DNA of 64,000 nt from Syngnathus acus (GCF_901709675.1 NC_051089.1:17170008-17234007), one strand, 5' to 3'; counted from the first letter of the stretch, positions 21,052-32,888 are shown. A program made the numbers and translations. The notes: generated from the sequence alone by a model not told the origin.

Positions 21052-22602
21052 TCAAAGTCAAAGTCAAAGTCTGCTTTATTGTTAATTTCTTCACGTCAAG
21101 ACATACAAAGAGATCGATATTACGTTTCCTACTGTCCCACGGTGACAAGACATATTACACATTCAAGTAAACAATACAAAAAGTAAAAATGAGAAGGCAC
21201 AATCAATGAATACATAAGAGCAATGAATAAATAAGAGCAACTTGGTGGAAATGGTGCAATTGTGCATACAGCAGACAGTCAGTATAATAGGCAGCCATCG
21301 TGGCCCAAAAGGCCAGGACGTCATGTAGCCGAGGGTGGAGGGGGGAGAGGGGGGAGAGAGTTCAGGATCAAACAAAGTGTGAGCGGGGTGACTCACATCA
21401 CTCACAATCGTGGTCGCCTTGCGGGTTAGATGGGAGGTGTAAATGTCCTTCAGGGAGGGGAGTGACGCACCAATAATCCTACCGGCTGTGTTCACTATGC
21501 ACTGCAGGGCCTTCCTGTTGTATTCGGTGCAGCTTCCACCCCACACAGCGACACAGCTGGAGAGGACGCTTTCAATGGTGCCTCGATAGAATGTGGTCAT
21601 GATGGCTGGTGGAGCATTTGCTCGCCTGAGTTTCCGCAGGAAGTACAGGCGGCGCTGAGCTTTCTTCGCCAGTGATGCAGTGTTTGGTGGTCCAGGAGAG
21701 GTCTTCACTGATGTGCACCCCCAGGAATCTGGTGCTGCTCACTCTCTCCACCACAGCACCGTCTATGGTCAGTGGCAGGTGATGCGTGTGACCCTTCCGG
21801 AAGTCAACAACAATCTCCTTGGTCTTGACGACGTTCAGCAGGAGGTTGTTGTCCCTGCACCACGTGGTCAGAAGGTCGACCTTCAACCTGTATTGAGTCT
21901 CGCTGCCCTTGGTGATGAGACCCACCAGAGTTGTGTCATCAGCAAATTTCACGACGCGGTTGTTGCTGTAGGTTGCAGTGCAGTCATGCGTCAGCAGGGT
22001 GAAGAGCAGCGGACTGAGCACGCAGCCTTGGGGGGCCCCGTGCTCAGCGTGATGCTGCTTGAAATACTGTCGCCAACACGTACTACTTGAGGCCTCTGAC
22101 AGAGGAAGTCCAGTAGCCAGTTGCAGAGGTAGGTACTGAGTCCCAGTTTGTCGAGTTTGCAGATGAGTCGTTGTGGTACAATGGTGTTAAAAGCAGAACT
22201 GAAGTCCACAAACAGCAATCTCACATACGAGTCTCTTTTTTCCAGGTGGGTGAGGGCTGAGTGGAGGACAGAGCAGATTGCATCCTCAGAGGACCGTTTG
22301 GCTCGGTATGCAAACTGGAAGGGGTCAAGGGTGGGGGGCGAGAATGGATCTGATGTGTGTCATGACAAGCTGCTCAAAGCACTTCATGATGATGGGTGTC
22401 AGTGCCACGGGGCGGTAGTCATTGAAGCAGGATGGGGCAGTTTTCTTCGGCACAGGTATGACGGTGCCAACCTTGAAACATGATGGGACGATGGCTTGCT
22501 GCAGGGAAGTGTTAAAGATGTCTGTGAAGACACCCTTAAGCTCCTCAGCGCAGTCCTTCAGCGCTCGACTTGGGATGTTGTCTGGGCCTGCTGCCTTACG
22601 GT
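21052..22602 (-). mobile_element. L2-type LINE, first family, copy B
   Basis: The parallel of 2395-3970, with reverse transcriptase motifs [13 protein letters not shown] and [10 protein letters not shown] on the minus strand. A single-base loss in the GGGGGCCCC region near 22038 shifts the frame just before QGCVLSPLL. It is 5'-truncated at the same point as copy A. Confidence 0.85.
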
Positions 22603-23334
22603 ATAGGTAGACTTTAGAAAACCAAGGAGCATCTAAAAAACGGAACTATTTTACACTTTATACTCTTTATTGCTGACATACCTGATTTATTGTGTGGTTA
22701 AATGGGGAAACAGAAATTTTATTAAAACTTTACAGTGGGTATTAGACTGCTGTGCATACATTATTATTGTCTCTTGCAGTGTTTAGGTTTCATATTAATT
22801 TATGACTACTACACTTAGTTTTGTAATTTCTTTGAACTGAAAGTGGTGGTTTGTTAAATACAAATGTATTCAGAGTAGACTCACCACAAGGAAGTAATCT
22901 TAAATAAAAAACAGGCTTCTCAAAAACAGAAACAAAACTATCATCTGACATGCGAATGCTGATATGCTGACGCCAAAAAGGCTTAACTGGATTCTCTTGG
23001 GTGAAGCTATTTGTATGGTCCAATTCATTTTAAATATCTAGTTTCTCTCTCTGTGACGAAAACAGGCTTTTGATATGTGCATCGCAGGTATGAAGGTCAA
23101 AAAGGAGGAATGTAGTCCTGTAAACTCGAACAAGAACAAATATCCAAGTGAGGGAGGAGGCACGTCTTTGGTTTACGAATTACCTTTGGAAAAATTAGTT
23201 GGGGGCTGCGCAAGGTAAACGTGCTGATTGGAAATAGTACTACTGCAATGCACTTGACATTGCTAGACACGCCCACTGGACTCGTGGTATTGGTATTCGT
23301 ATTAGTATTCGGCATTGAAGGACGTAGCCTGTTA
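22603..23334. other. Unclassified duplicated segment, copy B
   Basis: The parallel of 3971-4704. The minus-strand frame at 22790-23023 keeps the same 77 codons with few changes compared with 4160-4393. No family is recognised. Confidence 0.3.
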
Positions 23335-23885
23335 CCGTATTTTTTGGACTAAAAGTCGCTCCGGAATATAGGTCGCATTAGCCATAAAATGCACAATAAC
23401 GTGAAAAAAAACGTATATACGTAAGTCGCTTCGGAGTATAAGTCGCATTTTGGGGGAAATTTATTCGACAAAATCCAACACCAAGAACAGAAATGAACGA
23501 GCAACAACAGGCTAAACGATAGGTATGCTAACGTGACATAAACAGAAACGAAGAGCTGAGAACGGGCCTGACGTAACATTCAGAGTTATTCAAATAACTA
23601 TTACATAAATAACACGTTTATAAAACCATCTGTGTCACTCCAATTCATTAAATCCATCGATCGTCCTTTATGTCAACAATGGGTGCGCGCTGGTGACGGC
23701 GCTTGCACTTCAAAATATTCCACAGGCCCATATAACGATATATAAATTATATATCAAATAACTATTACATAAGCAATAATATTATCAAACCATCTGTGTC
23801 ACTCCAAATCATTAAATCCATCGATCAAATTCCTCGTCCTTTGTCAACAACGCCGCGCGTGCGCCCTGACGTCAGCATCGTCGTT
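23335..23885. mobile_element. TA-type DNA transposon fragment, copy B
   Basis: The parallel of 4705-5251, cut at 23886 by the 3' end of the L2-type LINE. Confidence 0.75.
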
Positions 23886-24245
23886 ATTCAAGATTCAAGA
23901 GTTTTTTATTCGCCATGTTTGAGCGTGCCAAACAAGGAATTTGACTTCGGTAAATCACAGCCTCTGTTCAACATTTAGGTGACTAACAACACTCAGGACA
24001 TGTGAAAAATGGCAAATATTCTCAAACATCCCCTGATCTTAAACTCCTAAGAGGGCAAGGAAAAACTCAAAACTCCAGCTAGGGGAAATGAGAAACCTTG
24101 AGAAGAGACCACAGATGGGAGGGTCCCTCTTCCAGGATGACCAGGCTGCAATGGATGCAGAGAAGACACATAGTACAAACAGTGTAGACAATTCAAAAAA
24201 GGTGTGGAGAGCAGGATGTTATTGCACAGTAATGACTCTGAGACT

Positions 24246-25379
24246 CTAAGAGTGGTGTGAGTTCATCAGAGCAACAGCCTGGGAGAAGAAGCTGTCTCTG
24301 TGTCTGCTGGTTTTGGCGTACAGAGCTCTATAACGCCATCCGGAGGGGAGTAGTTCAAACAGACTGCAACTTGGGTGAGAAGGGTCTGTAGAGATGTTCC
24401 TTGCACGTTTCCTGGTCCTGGACAGGTACAAGTCTTGGATAGATGGGAGGTTGATTCCAATTATCTTTTCTGCAGGCCTGATTGTCCGTTGCAGTCTGTG
24501 CTTGTCTTGTTTGGAGGCCGATCCAAACCAGACAGTGATGGAGGTGCAGAGGACAGACTGGATGGTGGCAGTGTAGAAGGTCTTCAGAAGCTCTCGCGGC
24601 AGGTTGAACTTCTTGAGCTGTCTCAGGAAGTACAGCCTCTGCTGGGCCTTCTTCCGGACAGAGTCTACGTGGCCGGTCCATTTCAGGTCCCGAGAGATTG
24701 TGGTTCCCAGGAACTTGAAGGTGTCTGTGGAGAGGATAGTATTACTGCGGATAGTGAGGGGTAAAGGTGGTGAAGGGTCTCGCCTGAAGTGCACTGTCAT
24801 CTCCACGGTCTTGAGCGGGTTCAGCTCCAGGTGGTTTTGGCTGCACCAGTGGACCAGCCGCTCCACCTCCTGTCTGTACGCAGTCTCATCACCGTCCTGG
24901 ATCAGTCCGATGAGAGTGGTGTTGTCTGCATACTTCAGGAGCTTCACAGGAGAGTCACCTGAGGAGAAATCGTTGGTGTAGAGAGAGAAGAGCAGTGGGG
25001 AGAGGACGCACCCCTGAGGGGCTGCAGTATTGGTGGTCCGGGTGTCAGATGTGATGCCCCCCAGCCTCACATGCTGTCTCCTGTTGGTCAGGAAGCTGGT
25101 GATCCACTGACAGGTGGAGGCAGGCACCCCAAGCTGGATGAGCCTCTGTTGGAGGATGTCAGGAGCGATGGTGTTGAACGCCGAGCTGAAGTCCACAAAC
25201 AGGATCCTGGCGTACGTTCCTGGGGTGTCCAGGTGGTGCAGGTTGTAGTGCAGTCCCATGTTGACCGCATCATCCACCGACCTGTTTGCCCGGTAGGCAA
25301 ACTGGAGGGGGTCAAGCAGGGGGCCCGTGACATCCTTCAGGTGGTTCAACACTAACCTCTCGAAAAATTTCATGACCAC
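24246..25379 (-). pseudogene. LINE reverse transcriptase frame, copy B
   Basis: The frame of 377 codons covers the reverse transcriptase from [10 protein letters not shown] through [13 protein letters not shown] and [20 protein letters not shown] to the C terminus. The catalytic box reads KYADNTTLIG: YADN instead of YADD, so one of the two catalytic aspartates is lost. The 7-bp deletion near 25400 separates it from the N-terminal frame at 25421-26185. Confidence 0.8.
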
Positions 25380-25420
25380 AGATGTCAGTGCGACAGGTCA
25401 TTCAAACGTGTGATGGCTGG

Positions 25421-26185
25421 CTACTTGGCCACTGGAACGATGGTGGAGCTCTTGAAGCACGAGGGCACCTCACACAGCTCCAGGGAACGGTTGAAGATCC
25501 GTGCAATGGTGGGCGCCAGCTGCTCAGCGCAGACTTTCAAGCAGGAAGGTGACACGCCGTCTGGGCCCGGTGCCTTCCTGATCTTTTGTCTCCGGAACAT
25601 GTGGCGCACTTCCTCCTCGCGGATCTGGAGTGCGGGCGCGGCCTCTGCAAGAGAGAGAGTGGGTGACAACGTTGATAGAGGTGTGGACAGAGCAGTTGTG
25701 GGGGGAGGTGAGTATGTAGATTGTGCTGCAGGAAGTCCCGTTGTGTGGGAGGACCGATCAAACCTGCAGTAGAACCTGTTTAGCTGGTTAGCAAGCCTTG
25801 GGCTCTCCACAGGACGGGGGGTTCGTTTCTTGAAGCCCGTGATGCTCTGCAGACCTTTCCACACTGTTGAGGGATCAGGATTGGCAGAGAGGTGTCTCTC
25901 CAGGCTCTCCCCGTAACACCTCCTGGCTTTCCTGACCTCTCGGTTCAGTGTGTTTCTGGTCTGCTTGAACAGGTCGCGGTCGCCGCTCCTGTAGGGCCTC
26001 CTCCTTGACTTTGCGCAGCCTCCTGAGGTTCGGTGTAAACCGAGGTTTGTCGTTGTTGTCCGTGCAGAAGGTCTTAGTCTGCACACACAGATCCTCACAA
26101 AAACTGATGTATGATGTGACAGTGTCAGTGAGTTCATGCAGGTCTGAAGTTGCAGCTTCAAAAACTCCCCAATCGGTGCAGTCAA
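25421..26185 (-). pseudogene. LINE linker and N-terminal RT frame, copy B
   Basis: The frame encodes the linker and the start of reverse transcriptase ([17 protein letters not shown]). It is separated by frameshifts from the endonuclease frame at 25875-26660 and from the main RT frame at 24246-25379. Confidence 0.75.
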
Positions 26186-27212
26186 AGCAGGCTTGGAGGT
26201 CCTGCCTTGACTCCACTGTCCACTTCCTCACAGTCCTCACCACAGGCTTAGAAGTTTTTAGTTTCTGCCTGTAGGCCGGGATCAGATGAACTAGACAGTG
26301 GTCCGAGAGTCCTAAAGCTGCACGAGCCACAGAGTGGTATGCATCCTTAATCACGGTGTAGCAGTGGTCCAGAGTCTGTGCCCCTCTGGTGGGACACGTT
26401 ATGTGCTGTCTGTATCTGGGGAGTTCGTGTGCGAGGTTCCCCCTGTTAAGATCACCCAGAACAATGATTAGTGAATTTGGTAGAAGTTTCTCCATGTCTG
26501 TCACCTGGTCAGCCAGCATCTGCGTGGCTTCACTCGCACGTGCGTGTGGTGGAACGTAAACAGCCGCCATGACGATCGAGGAGAACTCCCGTGGTGAATA
26601 GAACGGCCGGCAGTTTATGAAAAGTGTTTCTAGGAGAGGGCTGCAAAACTCTTTCAACACCGTGACATCAGTACACCAACGTTCATTAATGTAGAAACAG
26701 AGAACACCTCATTTTCCGGAGAGCTCCGCGCTGCGATCTGCACGCGTTAGCCGAAACCCAGCTAACTCCACGGCGTGGTGGGGGGTTCGTTCGCTAAGCC
26801 ACGTTTCAACAAAACACAGCGCGGCGGATCTGCTGAAGTCCGTGTTCCTTGAAGTGAGGAGCAGCAGTTCGTCCATCTTGTTTGCCAGGGAGCGGACATT
26901 CGCCAGATGAATTGACGGTAGGGCAGAACGGAACCCTCTCTGCCTCAGCTTTACGAGGGCTCCGGCTCGTTTTCCGCGTCGCCGTCGTCGCGCTAGCTTG
27001 TATAGCACCGCCGCTCCGGCTAAAATCTCCGACAAACAGTCTGAATCAGAGAGAACAGGAGAGAAAATACCAGAAGAAGACTGTCCGATGTTTAACAGCG
27101 CTTCTCTGGTAAAAGTGATTCGGGATGGACAGCAGAGGACACAGAAAACACACAAAATAAGACAAAGAAACAGAGCGCGACTCACCGTGGCGGCCATCCG
27201 CGGCGCCATCAT
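25995..27212 (-). pseudogene. LINE endonuclease frames, copy B
   Basis: Two frames (26709-27212 and 25875-26660) together encode the apurinic-type endonuclease. Motifs seen are SIHLANVRSL, CFVETWLSE, AAVYVPPHA, VLGDLN and LSDHCLV. A stop at about 26708 replaces the expected continuation after SGK. Confidence 0.78.
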
Positions 27213-27224
27213 GACGTCACAGAT

Positions 27225-27431
27225 CTAGTATATAACTATATTGTAGCGTTAACAAAGTACAAGGAAAGACGTGGGTTTGGTAAACGGCTCTTTATTTGAC
27301 AAAACAAACTTCCAGGCGTGTGGCGGCGTGGAATTCCCGGAGGTGGCACTTCCAGCCATGGAGGTGGAAGAGAGCGCCATAGAATAGGACCGGGCGTGCG
27401 TAAAAGCCATGTCCGAGCCCCATCCACCGCT
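27225..27431. repeat. Unclassified interspersed repeat, copy 1
   Basis: The stretch from 'ctagtatataactatattg' to 'gtccgagccccatccaccg' is found again at 54617-54805 with few changes. No coding capacity or terminal repeats could be defined. Confidence 0.6.
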
Positions 27432-27433
27432 CC

Positions 27434-27478
27434 ACTGGAGCCTTAATTCAGTGCTTTAAACCGCTCGGCCACACTACC
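27434..27478 (-). pseudogene. tRNA-Leu (AAG) 5' fragment
   Basis: The 5' half of the relic seen at 8296-8354, with GGTAGTGTGGCCGAGCGG and the AAG loop. It is cut after the anticodon stem by the unclassified repeat to its left. Confidence 0.7.
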
Positions 27479-27621
27479 TAGAATCCTCAACTTCAATTTA
27501 AGATGCAGATGCCAAGTGCCTGCTGCGGCCCTGAAACAGGATTTGCAAGCGTTTGTGTCTCACTTGGTTCAGGACTCTCAATATTTAACAATCAAATCAG
27601 GGAGAGTGCGGACGTATCATA
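27479..27621. other. Spacer with U1 3' remnant
   Basis: The spacer is colinear with 8355-8492. It retains about 18 bases of the U1 3' end (near 27597-27614) and then jumps to the U2 5' part, so roughly 750 bp present in copy A are missing here. Confidence 0.7.
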
Positions 27622-27690
27622 TCATATCAGATATTAAACTGATAAGAACAGATACTACACTTGATCTTAGCCAAAAGGCCAAGAAGTGAT
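27622..27690 (-). pseudogene. U2 snRNA 5' fragment
   Basis: Only the first 69 or so nucleotides of U2 remain, including TTTTGGCTAAGATCAAGTG and GTAGTATCTG. The Sm site and 3' stem-loops are deleted, so no functional snRNA can be made. Confidence 0.9.
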
Positions 27691-28056
27691 GGAGTATCCG
27701 AGTGACGGACTAGCTTACAGGCTTCCCTGCCTACCCATTCTCACCGACAGGTACAGTACGGCACAGAGTGCTACTCCTCTGGGCATTGGTATATCGGCAA
27801 AATTTGTCTGCTCACTTATTTGTTCACTCTTCTTCACCCGCAGTCATGCATATAGTTCACGAGGCATATACGTATGTACCTCATTTCAGCAGTCTCTATC
27901 CAAATACACAGTGTAGGTACCTATTAAATGGGTAGTCCAGATGAACATGAAAGGCAAAGATTGATATTTCGCAAAGCACTTTCCAAGGTCATCATACCTA
28001 ACAGCTACACTGACAAGAGTTAGGCCAGAAGAATAGAGCGGGCCTGATGCCAAAGG
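27691..28056. repeat. U2 upstream region, copy B
   Basis: The stretch is colinear with 9315-9680. It contains the shared module with 'cctattaaatgggtag' and leads into the tRNA-Leu relic. Confidence 0.6.
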
Positions 28057-28137
28057 GGCAGTGGTGGGTTTTGACCTGACACCTCAGGAGAGACTGGAGC
28101 CTTAACCCAGCATATTAGACCGCTCTACCATGCTACC
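28057..28137 (-). pseudogene. tRNA-Leu (AAG) pseudogene, uninterrupted
   Basis: The 81-nt minus-strand sequence starts GGTAGCATGGTAGAGCGG and has an anticodon loop TTAAGGC and a long variable arm. The T loop region reads GGTCAAAACC instead of GGTTCAANCC, and two acceptor pairs next to the D arm are mismatched. It is the empty-site counterpart of 9681-10160. Confidence 0.85.
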
Positions 28138-28562
28138 GATCACCTACGTTTTCTACATTGAATTTAGTTGACATTTAGAATAGATATTGCCACGTACAAC
28201 GAAATTTAAAAGTGCCAACCGATCAGTGCATCTGCTAAAATAAAAGAATAAAAAAATACAAGCTAAAAGTCTTTACAAACTAAAAACCACACAAAAAAAC
28301 ATACACAAACAAGTGACATGTAACTGCACACCCCCATAGTTTTGTTAAAAAATGATTCTATTTAAAGCGTGAAATTGGAGGATAAATTGTTTCTCCACCA
28401 GCATCCAGGTTAGTGCTGCCCTACTGAGCTTTGTTCATCATGTAATGAAGCCTGAACACAACTGAGGCGAAACAATATGAGTGACAATCAGAATCCAGTT
28501 GCGAGTTGGAACCGAATGCTCGTTTGCCGATTAGAGGACATCATGAATGACTAGTGCTGAGC

Positions 28563-28634
28563 AGCAGAGTGGCGCAGCGGGAGCGTGCTGGGCCCATAAC
28601 CCAGAGGTCGATGGATCGAAACCATCCTCTGCTA
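28563..28634 (+). tRNA. tRNA-iMet (CAT), G20 type
   Basis: The copy is consensus except G at position 20. Its downstream flank lost about ten bases, so the T4 lies closer to the gene than in other units. Confidence 0.9.
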
Positions 28635-28988
28635 TTTGGAACTTGTGGCTTTTATCTGCGAAAATAAAAGAATAAAAAAATACAAGCTAAAAGTCTTTAC
28701 AAACTAAAACCCACACAGAAGAACATACACAAACGAAAATACAAGCTAATTGCACACCCCCATAGCTTTGTTAAAAAATAATTTTATTTAAAGCGTGAAA
28801 TTGGAGGATAAATTGTTTTTCCACCAGCATCCAGGTTAGTGCTGCCCTACTGAGCTTTGTTCATAATGTAATGAAGCCTGAACACAACTGAGGCGAAACA
28901 ATATGAGTGACAATCAGAATCCAGTTGCGAATTGGAACCAAATGCTCGTTTGCCGATTAGAGGTCATCATGATTGACTAGTGCTGAGC

Positions 28989-29060
28989 AGCAGAGTGGCG
29001 CAGCGGAAGCGTGCTGGGCCCATAACCCAGAGGTCGATGGATCGAAACCATCCTCTGCTA
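28989..29060 (+). tRNA. tRNA-iMet (CAT), A20 type
   Basis: An exact match to the vertebrate initiator consensus, with all stems paired and CAT in the anticodon loop CCCATAA. Confidence 0.96.
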
Positions 29061-29421
29061 TTTGAAACTTGTGGCGTTTGGAAAGCTTTTATCTGCGAAA
29101 ATAAAAGAATAACAAAATACAAGCTAAAACTCTTTACAAACTAAAACCCACACAAAAAAACATACACAAACAAGTGACATGTAATTGCACACCCCCATAG
29201 TTTTGTTAAAAAATAATTTTATTTACAGCGTGAAATTGGAGGATAAATTGTTTGTCCACCAGCATCCAGGTTAGTGCTGCCCTACTGAGCTTTGTTCATA
29301 ATGTAATGAAGCCTGAACACAACTGAGGCGAAACAATGAGTGACAATCAGAATCCGGTTGCGAATTGGAACCAAATGCTCGTTTGCCGATTAGAGGACAT
29401 CATGAATGACTAGTGCTGAGC

Positions 29422-29493
29422 AGCAGAGTGGCGCAGCGGAAGCGTGCTGGGCCCATAACCCAGAGGTCGATGGATCGAAACCATCCTCTGCTA
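29422..29493 (+). tRNA. tRNA-iMet (CAT), A20 type
   Basis: An exact match to the vertebrate initiator consensus. Confidence 0.96.
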
Positions 29494-29853
29494 TTTGAAA
29501 CTTGTGGCGTTTGGAAAGCTTTTATCTGCTAAAATAAAACAATACAAAAATACAAGCTAAAAGCTTTACAAACTAAAAACCACACTAAAGAACATACACA
29601 AACAAGTGACATGTAATTGCAGACCCCCATAGTTTTGTTAAAAAATAATTCTATTTAAAGCTTGAAATTGGAGGATAAATTGTTTGTCCACCAGCATCCA
29701 GGTTAGTGCTGCCCTACTGAGCTTTGTTCATAATGTAATGAAGCCTGAACACAACTGAGGCGAAACAATGAGTGACAATCAGAATCCGGTTGCGAATTGG
29801 AACCAAATGCTCGTTTGCCGATTAGAGGACATCATGAATGACTAGTGCTGAGC

Positions 29854-29925
29854 AGCAGAGTGGCGCAGCGGAAGCGTGCTGGGCCCATAACCCAGAGGTC
29901 GATGGATCGAAACCATCCTCTGCTA
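29854..29925 (+). tRNA. tRNA-iMet (CAT), A20 type
   Basis: An exact consensus match. The 3' flank reads tatttgaagc, a small variant of the A20-type flank. Confidence 0.96.
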
Positions 29926-30287
29926 TTTGAAGCTTGTGGCGTTTGGAAAGCTTTTATCTGCTAAAATAAAACAATACAAAAATACAAGCTAAAAGCTTTA
30001 CAAACTAAAAACCACACTAAAGAACATATACAAACAAGTGACATGTAATTGCAGACCCCCATAGTTTTGTTAAAAAATAATTCTATTTAAAGCTTGAAAT
30101 TGGAGGATAAATTGTTTGTCCACCAGCATCCAGGTTAGTGCTGCCCTACTGAGCTTTGTTCATAATGTAATGAAGCCTGAGCACAACTGAGGCGAAACAA
30201 TATGAGTGACAATCAGAATCCAGTTGCGAGTTGGAACCGAATGCTCGTTTGCCGATTAGAGGACATCATGAACGACTAGTGCTGAGC

Positions 30288-30359
30288 AGCAGAGTGGCGC
30301 AGCGGGAGCGTGCTAGGCCCATAACCCAGAGGTCGATTGATCGACACCATCCTCTGCTA
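30288..30359 (+). pseudogene. tRNA-iMet pseudogene, class D1
   Basis: G29 is changed to A, which breaks an anticodon-stem pair. G52 is changed to T, which breaks a T-stem pair, and a T-loop A is changed to C. G is at position 20. The same set of changes recurs at 35055 and 37659, so this is one dead copy multiplied by array duplication. Confidence 0.88.
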
Positions 30360-30720
30360 TTTGGAACTTGTGGCGTTTGGAAAGCTTTTATCTGCGAAAA
30401 TAAAAGAATAAAAAAATACAAGCTAAAAGTCTTTACAAACTAAAACCCACACAGAAGAACATACACAAACGAGTGACATGTAATTGCACACCCCCATAGT
30501 TTTGTTAAAAAATAATTTTATTTAAAGCGTGAAATTGGAGGATAAATTGTTTGTCCACCAGCATCCAGGTTCGTGCTGCCCTACTGAGCTTTGTTCATAA
30601 TGTAATGAAGCCAGAACACAACTGAGGCGAAACAATGAGTGACAATCAGAATCCAGTTGCGAGTTGGAACCGAATGCTCGTTTGCCGATTAGAGGACATC
30701 ATGAATGACTAGTGCTGAGC

Positions 30721-30792
30721 AGCAGAGTAGTGCAGCGGGAGCGTGCAGGGCCCATAACCCAGAGGTCGATGGATCAAAACCATCCTCTGCTA
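30721..30792 (+). pseudogene. tRNA-iMet pseudogene, class D2
   Basis: G9 to A and C11 to T alter the A box, T28 to A gives an A-A mismatch in the anticodon stem, and G57 to A lies in the B box. G is at position 20. The same set recurs at 32021, 35488 and 38092. Confidence 0.88.
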
Positions 30793-31155
30793 TTTGGAAC
30801 TTGTGCCGTTTGGAAAGCTTTTATCTGCGAAAATAAAACAATACAAAAATACAAGCTAAAAGTCTTTACAAACTAAAACCCACACAAAAGAACATACACA
30901 AAGAAGTGACGTGTAATTGCACACCCCCATAGTTTTGTTAAAAAATAATTCTATTTAAAGCGTGAAATTGGATGATAAATTGTGTGTCCACCAGCATCCA
31001 GGTTGGTGCTGCCCTACTGAGCTTTGTTCATAATGTAATGAAGCCTGAACACAACTGAGGCGAAACAATATGAGTGACAATCAGAATCCAGTTGCGAATT
31101 GGAACCAAATGCTCGTTTGCCGATTAGAGGACATCATGAATGACTAGTGCTGAGC

Positions 31156-31227
31156 AGCAGAGTGGCGCAGCGGGAGCGTGCTGGGCCCATAACCCAGAGG
31201 TCGATGGATCGAAACCATCCTCTGCTA
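31156..31227 (+). tRNA. tRNA-iMet (CAT), G20 type
   Basis: Consensus except G at position 20; all stems pair. Its spacer has the 'gatgataaattgtgtgtcc' variant shared with the copies at 32456, 34193 and 35923. Confidence 0.9.
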
Positions 31228-31588
31228 TTTGGAACTTGTGGCGTTTGGAAAGCTTTTATCTGCGAAAATAAAAGAATAACAAAATACAAGCTAAAACTCT
31301 TTACAAACTAAAACCCACACAAAAAAACATACACAAACAAGTGACATGTAATTGCACACCCCCATAGTTTTGTTAAAAAATAATTTTATTTAAAGCGTGA
31401 AATTGGAGGATAAATTGTTTGTCCACCAGCATCCAGGTTAGTGCTGCCCTACTGAGCTTTGTTCATAATGTAATGAAGCCTGAACACAACTGAGGCGAAA
31501 CAATGAGTGACAATCAGAATCCGGTTGCGAATTGGAACCAAATGCTCGTTTGCCGATTAGAGGACATCATGAATGACTAGTGCTGAGC

Positions 31589-31660
31589 AGCAGAGTGGCG
31601 CAGCGGAAGCGTGCTGGGCCCATAACCCAGAGATCGATGGATCGAAACCATCCTCTGCTA
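31589..31660 (+). tRNA. tRNA-iMet (CAT), A20 type with one variable-loop change
   Basis: One substitution (AGAGATC instead of AGAGGTC) in the variable loop. The rest matches the consensus. Confidence 0.92.
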
Positions 31661-32020
31661 TTTGAAACTTGTGGCGTTTGGAAAGCTTTTATCTGCTAAA
31701 ATAAAACAATACAAAAATACAAGCTAAAAGCTTTACAAACTAAAAACCACACTAAAGAACATATACAAACAAGTGACATGTAATTGCAGACCCCCATAGT
31801 TTTGTTAAAAAATAATTCTATTTAAAGCTTGAAATTGGAGGATAAATTGTTTGTCCACCAGCATCCAGGTTAGTGCTGCCCTACTGAGCTTTGTTCATAA
31901 TGTAATGAAGCCAGAACACAACTGAGGCGAAACAATGAGTGACAATCAGAATCCAGTTGCGAGTTGGAACCGAATGCTCGTTTGCCGATTAGAGGACATC
32001 ATGAATGACTAGTGCTGAGC

Positions 32021-32092
32021 AGCAGAGTAGTGCAGCGGGAGCGTGCAGGGCCCATAACCCAGAGGTCGATGGATCAAAACCATCCTCTGCTA
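32021..32092 (+). pseudogene. tRNA-iMet pseudogene, class D2
   Basis: It carries the same A-box, anticodon-stem and B-box substitutions as 30721. Confidence 0.88.
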
Positions 32093-32455
32093 TTTGGAAC
32101 TTGTGCCGTTTGGAAAGCTTTTATCTGCGAAAATAAAACAATAAAAAAATACAAGCTAAAAGTCTTTACAAACTAAAACCCACACAAAAGAACATACACA
32201 AAGAAGTGACGTGTAATTGCACACCCCCATAGTTTTGTTAAAAAATAATTCTATTTAAAGCGTGAAATTGGATGATAAATTGTGTGTCCACCAGCATCCA
32301 GGTTGGTGCTGCCCTACTGAGCTTTGTTCATAATGTAATGAAGCCTGAACACAACTGAGGCGAAACAATATGAGTGACAATCAGAATCCAGTTGCGAATT
32401 GGAACCAAATGCTCGTTTGCCGATTAGAGGACATCATGAATGACTAGTGCTGAGC

Positions 32456-32527
32456 AGCAGAGTGGCGCAGCGGGAGCGTGCTGGGCCCATAACCCAGAGG
32501 TCGATGGATCGAAACCATCCTCTGCTA
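32456..32527 (+). tRNA. tRNA-iMet (CAT), G20 type
   Basis: Consensus except G at position 20. Confidence 0.9.
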
Positions 32528-32888
32528 TTTGGAACTTGTGGCGTTTGGAAAGCTTTTATCTGCGAAAATAAAAGAATAACAAAATACAAGCTAAAACTCT
32601 TTACAAACTAAAACCCACACAAAAAAACATACACAAACAAGTGACATGTAATTGCACACCCCCATAGTTTTGTTAAAAAATAATTTTATTTAAAGCGTGA
32701 AATTGGAGGATAAATTGTTTGTCCACCAGCATCCAGGTTAGTGCTGCCCTACTGAGCTTTGTTCATAATGTAATGAAGCCTGAACACAACTGAGGCGAAA
32801 CAATGAGTGACAATCAGAATCCGGTTGCGAATTGGAACCAAATGCTCGTTTGCCGATTAGAGGACATCATGAATGACTAGTGCTGAGC

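Larger units (their letters stand above)
19852..26275. repeat. Segmental duplication, copy B
   Basis: The block is colinear with 441-7637 and carries the same LINEs and DNA transposon fragment at 23335. It lacks the transposon at 649-1450 and keeps the uninterrupted sequence there, including about 38 bp that copy A has lost. It continues beyond 26275 into the 5' part of the LINE, which copy A no longer has. Confidence 0.9.
23886..27224 (-). mobile_element. L2-type LINE (second family), near full length
   Basis: This is the most complete copy of the family in the window. Starting on the minus strand near 27224 it encodes an N-terminal leader, the endonuclease (LPSIHLANVRSL, CFVETWL, VLGDLNRGNL, TLDHCYTVI, LGLSDHCLV) and the reverse transcriptase to 24246, then a 3' UTR and the CTTGAAT tail. 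It is inactive: a stop lies near 26708, a frameshift near 25995 and a 7-bp loss near 25400. Confidence 0.88.

Noticed and set aside
30231-30443. Repeated open frames starting MEPNARL (also at 34998 and 37602)
   Set aside because: They read through the dead D1 tRNA copies and their spacers. They are identical only because the units were duplicated.
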